Shown here: in pieces, positions 12,885 through 15,572 of the stretch
Numbering within the stretch: the stretch's first letter is position 1
Layout: every line of letters begins with the position of its first letter
Source: JAAEQG01 sp043803085
Lineage (GTDB): Bacteria; Planctomycetota; Phycisphaerae; UBA1845
Reading direction: 5' to 3'
DNA length: 15,572 bases
NCBI GenBank assembly: GCA_043803085.1
Contig: JAZDKM010000419.1
Location: forward strand, 1 to 15,572
The notes under the pieces: generated by a model
The model's input: the letters and a program-made list of their open reading frames with translations, nothing else
Told to the model about the DNA's origin: nothing
Database searches by the model: none
Made by a program: the position numbers and the translations under genes

Positions 12885-15572
12885 CTAATCTACTCCATGG
12901 TTCGCTCTCAACTCCAGGCATTGTCCTTCGTCCAGGTCTCGTTTTGAGTTGCTCGTCCCAGGGTACATGAGGTTCTGGCCTTCATACGGTCGATGATCAT
13001 CGTCGCTGGACCAGTGATTCAGGAGATAATGGGTAACCTCGTGAGCTAGTGTGCGCACGAGCTCCTGTCCTTGAAGTTCCCCGTCAAGTGTGCGGTCGGC
13101 GATGGCGATGCCCGCTTCGTACAGGAGACTTGGGTATGGGGCAAGCGTATACCCTGAAAATACGCCAGAATCGACCAGAATAACGAAATAGACATCAATC
13201 GCGGTCTCATCTTCCTCCTGAGCGAAAAGGATGAGCTTCTCCCAACCAGTGCCAAGGTCGTCAACAAGATCACGGTCTACAACGGTAGTCACGATAGCCG
13301 AGGTCGTTACGAGGATGCCGCATTGGGACAGCACTTTGGTCACGTCGGACATGATCGTGCGGATTTCGGCCTCGGTACGGGTGGTACCGGTGCCCGCCCC
13401 GTCGGTGCACAGGTGGGCCTTCACCGAGAAGCGGAAGTCACCGGGCTCCAGATCGGGCTTGATATGCCGAATGAGCGTCGGCACGCACGCGCAGGGGCCG
13501 CGGGATGGGCTGGGGACGCCGAACCCGAATTGCATCTGAGCATCCCCGAAGTTGGTCTGGGACTCGAAGGGCAGCACCACACGGATGGCGCGGTAGTCCT
13601 GCGAGACCTCGAAGCCCACCAGCGGGGAGATGAAGGCATCCGGAGCGAGTTCCAAATGCCAGTAGACCGGAATGGCCGTCAAATCGATGCTCGGCTGAAG
13701 TCGGGTCAATTCAAAGCGGTTCCCGGTATTGAACACGCTGTAATCGTCCAACACCGTGTCGATCGGAGCGATGACCGCAGGATTGATCGGAAGCGGATCG
13801 ACGCCGCTGGTGATCGGATCCAGCTCTGCGTCCACCACCGTGAGCCGCACGCGGTCCTCGCACGGGCCGCCGGGGCCGTCGTAGCGGGCGAACACCTCCA
13901 CGTCGCGGGCGGCGCTGCTGGGCCCAATCCCTTCGACCCACAGGGTCACCGGCAATTCCGTGGTATCCCAATCCAACATACCCCCCACCACCGGCTGCGA
14001 CCGGTCCGCGTTCCGGTAGAACTTCACCCGCTCCCCGCCCGCCAGGGTGCTCAGCGACACGGTCCCCGTCATCCCGGGGGCTAGCGGGTGGATGGTCAAT
14101 GGCCGCAGGTCGTCCTCCCCGGCGGTGGCCTGCTCCGGATCCTGCCGGTCGGGGACCCCGTTGCCGTTGTCATCGTCGTCATTAACGCACAAGAACCCGC
14201 CGGGATCGAGTTCCTCGGCCTCGCTCAGCCCATCGAACTCCAGATCGATAATCGACTCGACCGTCACCGTGACGCTCCCGGACCCACAGGCAGCACCCTC
14301 CAGGGAGCCGGTCAAGGGGAGCGTGTGCACGCCCGGCGTGGCTCCCGGGCCGATGGTCACGAACAGGAACCCGTCCGTCCCATCGCAGGCCACCCCGCCC
14401 CAGGCACGCAGGTCGTGTTCCGTATGCTCGCCCTCGAGTTCTACCCCGCCGGCGCACTCCGGTCGCGAGCACGGCGACCCTCCCCCCGGCCCGGTCACGT
14501 CCACCTCGATCGGGTCGCCGCCTGCGCATCCGCTGGCCGGCTCGACCTGGAACCCGCACGACCGGGCTTCGCACGCCCCCTCCCAGCATACCTCCGGTGG
14601 GGCACCGGCGTCGCCGCACGGATTACAGTTTTGAGCGAGGTCGGACAGACACGCCGGCTCATCGTCGATGATCTCGCACCGCTGGCACTCGGGACAGCCC
14701 GAAACGCAGATCCAGGTCCACTCCTCCGGCTGGACTTCCACATACTCACAAGTTTGGCACAACCCGCAACAGGGTCCCTCGTCGGGATCGCAGCAATCTC
14801 CCAGGCAGCAGGATCCGGCGCAACACTCCTGCCCCTGTGGGCAGCACCAGGAAGAATCGCCGCTACAGCAGGTATCGCCCTCGTTGCAGCACAACTCGCC
14901 GTTACAGCAGTCCTCCGGGGCGCAGCAGGAAGTCTCACTGCAGCAGGTCTCTCCCGTAGGGCAGCAGACCCCGTTGCAACAAGGTTGGGAGCAGCATTCG
15001 CCGCCGCAGCAGCTCTCGCCCGGCTCGCAGACGCTCACGCAGTCCCCGCTGCTCTCGTCGCAAGCCTCGCACTGCGTCGCATCACAATTCACCCCGCAGC
15101 ATGGATCGGGATTATCGCAGCACGGGTTGTCCGCGTTGCAGCAGGGATCGGGGTTCCCACAGCACGGATCGTTCGCGTTACAGCACGGGTCGGTGCTCCC
15201 GCAGCATGGGTTGTCGGCGTTGCAGCAACGGTCCGAATTGCCGCAGCAAGGGTCGTTCGCGTTGCAGCACGGGTCGGTGCTCTCGCAACAGGGGTTGTCC
15301 GAGTTGCAGCAGCGGTCCGAACTCCCACAGCACGGATCGTTCACGTTACAGCACGGGTCGGGACTCTCGCAACAGGGGTTAGTTGACTGACAGCAGCGGT
15401 CGGGGTTTCCGCAGCACGGATCGCCCGGGTTACAGCAGGGGTCCGTTTGTGCGTGGACACAGCCATTCTCGCCACAGGAGTCGGCCGTACAGGGATTGTG
15501 GTCGTTGCAGTCCGGGCAACACGGAATAGGTTCGCAATCCAGTCCGCATACCCAGACCAGGCAATGCTTAGG
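12885..15572 (-). CDS. Large secreted Cys-rich protein with CC heptad array and C-terminal zincin domain (5' end outside window)
   Basis: At least 895 residues are visible and the frame is open to the window edge, so the N-terminus and any signal peptide are missing. A GTG at 15344 lies inside the repeats and is not the true start. Order of visible residues: 1-43, a Cys-rich segment with NPCTADSC; 44-162, seventeen heptads each with a Cys-Cys pair; about 163-275, a second CC-rich region recalling granulin-like CC spacing (CCPTGETCC); about 340-450, a beta-rich part; 464-478, an Asp/Asn loop NDDDDNGNGVPDRQD that may bind calcium; then more beta-rich sequence. About 720-895 form a zincin domain with HEVTHYLLNH (844-853) and a Met-turn-like NLMYPG (867-872). 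It is probably extracellular or on the cell surface and disulfide-stabilised. The 323-aa exported protein gene follows after 1 nt. Substrate unknown. Confidence 0.88.
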   Translation of the reverse strand, partial: PKHCLVWVCGLDCEPIPCCPDCNDHNPCTADSCGENGCVHAQTDPCCNPGDPCCGNPDRCCQSTNPCCESPDPCCNVNDPCCGSSDRCCNSDNPCCESTDPCCNANDPCCGNSDRCCNADNPCCGSTDPCCNANDPCCGNPDPCCNADNPCCDNPDPCCGVNCDATQCEACDESSGDCVSVCEPGESCCGGECCSQPCCNGVCCPTGETCCSETSCCAPEDCCNGELCCNEGDTCCSGDSSWCCPQGQECCAGSCCLGDCCDPDEGPCCGLCQTCEYVEVQPEEWTWICVSGCPECQRCEIIDDEPACLSDLAQNCNPCGDAGAPPEVCWEGACEARSCGFQVEPASGCAGGDPIEVDVTGPGGGSPCSRPECAGGVELEGEHTEHDLRAWGGVACDGTDGFLFVTIGPGATPGVHTLPLTGSLEGAACGSGSVTVTVESIIDLEFDGLSEAEELDPGGFLCVNDDDDNGNGVPDRQDPEQATAGEDDLRPLTIHPLAPGMTGTVSLSTLAGGERVKFYRNADRSQPVVGGMLDWDTTELPVTLWVEGIGPSSAARDVEVFARYDGPGGPCEDRVRLTVVDAELDPITSGVDPLPINPAVIAPIDTVLDDYSVFNTGNRFELTRLQPSIDLTAIPVYWHLELAPDAFISPLVGFEVSQDYRAIRVVLPFESQTNFGDAQMQFGFGVPSPSRGPCACVPTLIRHIKPDLEPGDFRFSVKAHLCTDGAGTGTTRTEAEIRTIMSDVTKVLSQCGILVTTSAIVTTVVDRDLVDDLGTGWEKLILFAQEEDETAIDVYFVILVDSGVFSGYTLAPYPSLLYEAGIAIADRTLDGELQGQELVRTLAHEVTHYLLNHWSSDDDHRPYEGQNLMYPGTSNSKRDLDEGQCLELRANHGVD
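15087..15443 (-). repeat. 21-bp / 84-bp tandem repeat encoding Cys-Cys heptads
   Basis: Four 84-bp units (15443-15360, 15359-15276, 15275-15192, 15191-15108) plus one last 21-bp heptad (15107-15087) lie in frame. Each unit codes for four heptads of the form (D/N)-(P/R)-C-C-x-x-x, the four positions being recognisably different (DPCCNAN, DPCCGNS, DRCCNAD, NPCCGST). Units two to four are most alike, and the first has diverged. The pattern implies amplification of a four-heptad unit, and a copy number that could vary between strains. Confidence 0.93.

Noticed and set aside
12885..15344. GTG 15344 as the start of the Cys-rich protein
   Set aside because: It lies in the middle of the heptad array, and the same frame continues with the same repeats to the window edge.
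14088..15386. A 432-codon plus-strand frame rich in Ala, Val and Arg with periodic sequence
   Set aside because: The periodicity is only the complement of the CC heptad repeats. The minus-strand frame is longer, open to the edge and has real domain features.
15087..15443. Regular repeats considered as a CRISPR array
   Set aside because: The units are contiguous, in frame and vary by codon; there are no unrelated spacers and no cas genes.

Overview
The window most likely comes from a high-GC, Gram-negative planctomycete, possibly Phycisphaerae-like. The reasons are an LpxC-FabZ fusion followed by lpxA, a late menaquinone cluster of UbiA, UbiX and UbiE family genes, and a secreted Cys-rich protein carrying a calcium-loop-like Asp/Asn run and a zincin domain. 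The lineage is inferred from gene content and style; there is no rRNA or other marker here to prove it.

Region 1 (1-3329, + strand) is a lipid A block: the probable tail of an upstream gene, lpxC-fabZ, lpxA, and a Gfo/Idh/MocA oxidoreductase that starts 4 nt after lpxA. The first two genes turn UDP-GlcNAc toward lipid A and supply or recycle hydroxyacyl-ACP. The oxidoreductase may be a GnnA-like 3-dehydrogenase that would lead to amide-linked lipid A. TATAAT hexamers overlap or abut both the lpxC and lpxA starts. A strong hairpin at 3343-3378 separates this block from convergent genes.

Region 2 (3382-4032, - strand) is a 90-residue coiled-coil protein with its own extended -10 promoter and a strong ribosome binding site.

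Region 3 (4033-11294, - strand, transcribed right to left) is an operon-like run: B12-type radical SAM enzyme, UbiE/MenG methyltransferase, a six-TM protein with TPR-like repeats, UbiX flavin prenyltransferase, UbiA/MqnP-like prenyltransferase, and an SsnA-type amidohydrolase. The core is late menaquinone synthesis, probably by the futalosine route. The amidohydrolase could fit that route as a deaminase, but its closest visible resemblance is to SsnA. The last five genes overlap by 7-8 nt or are spaced by 9-15 nt. A promoter candidate lies upstream of the radical SAM gene.

Region 4 (about 11114-11911) is a low-information gap with scraps of dispersed-repeat-like sequence, an orphan 108-codon frame and two small hairpins.

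Region 5 (11912-15572, - strand) holds two exported-protein genes separated by 1 nt. The first, cut by the window's right edge, has 17 heptads each containing a Cys-Cys pair (an 84-bp unit in four copies plus one heptad), a further CC-rich stretch, beta-rich segments and a C-terminal zincin with an unusual metal motif. The second is a predicted exported helical-repeat plus NTF2-like protein. Base composition changes inside the first gene near 13330 and stays lower through the second. This pair is the most novel-looking part of the window. No tRNA, rRNA, CRISPR array or intact transposase was seen.
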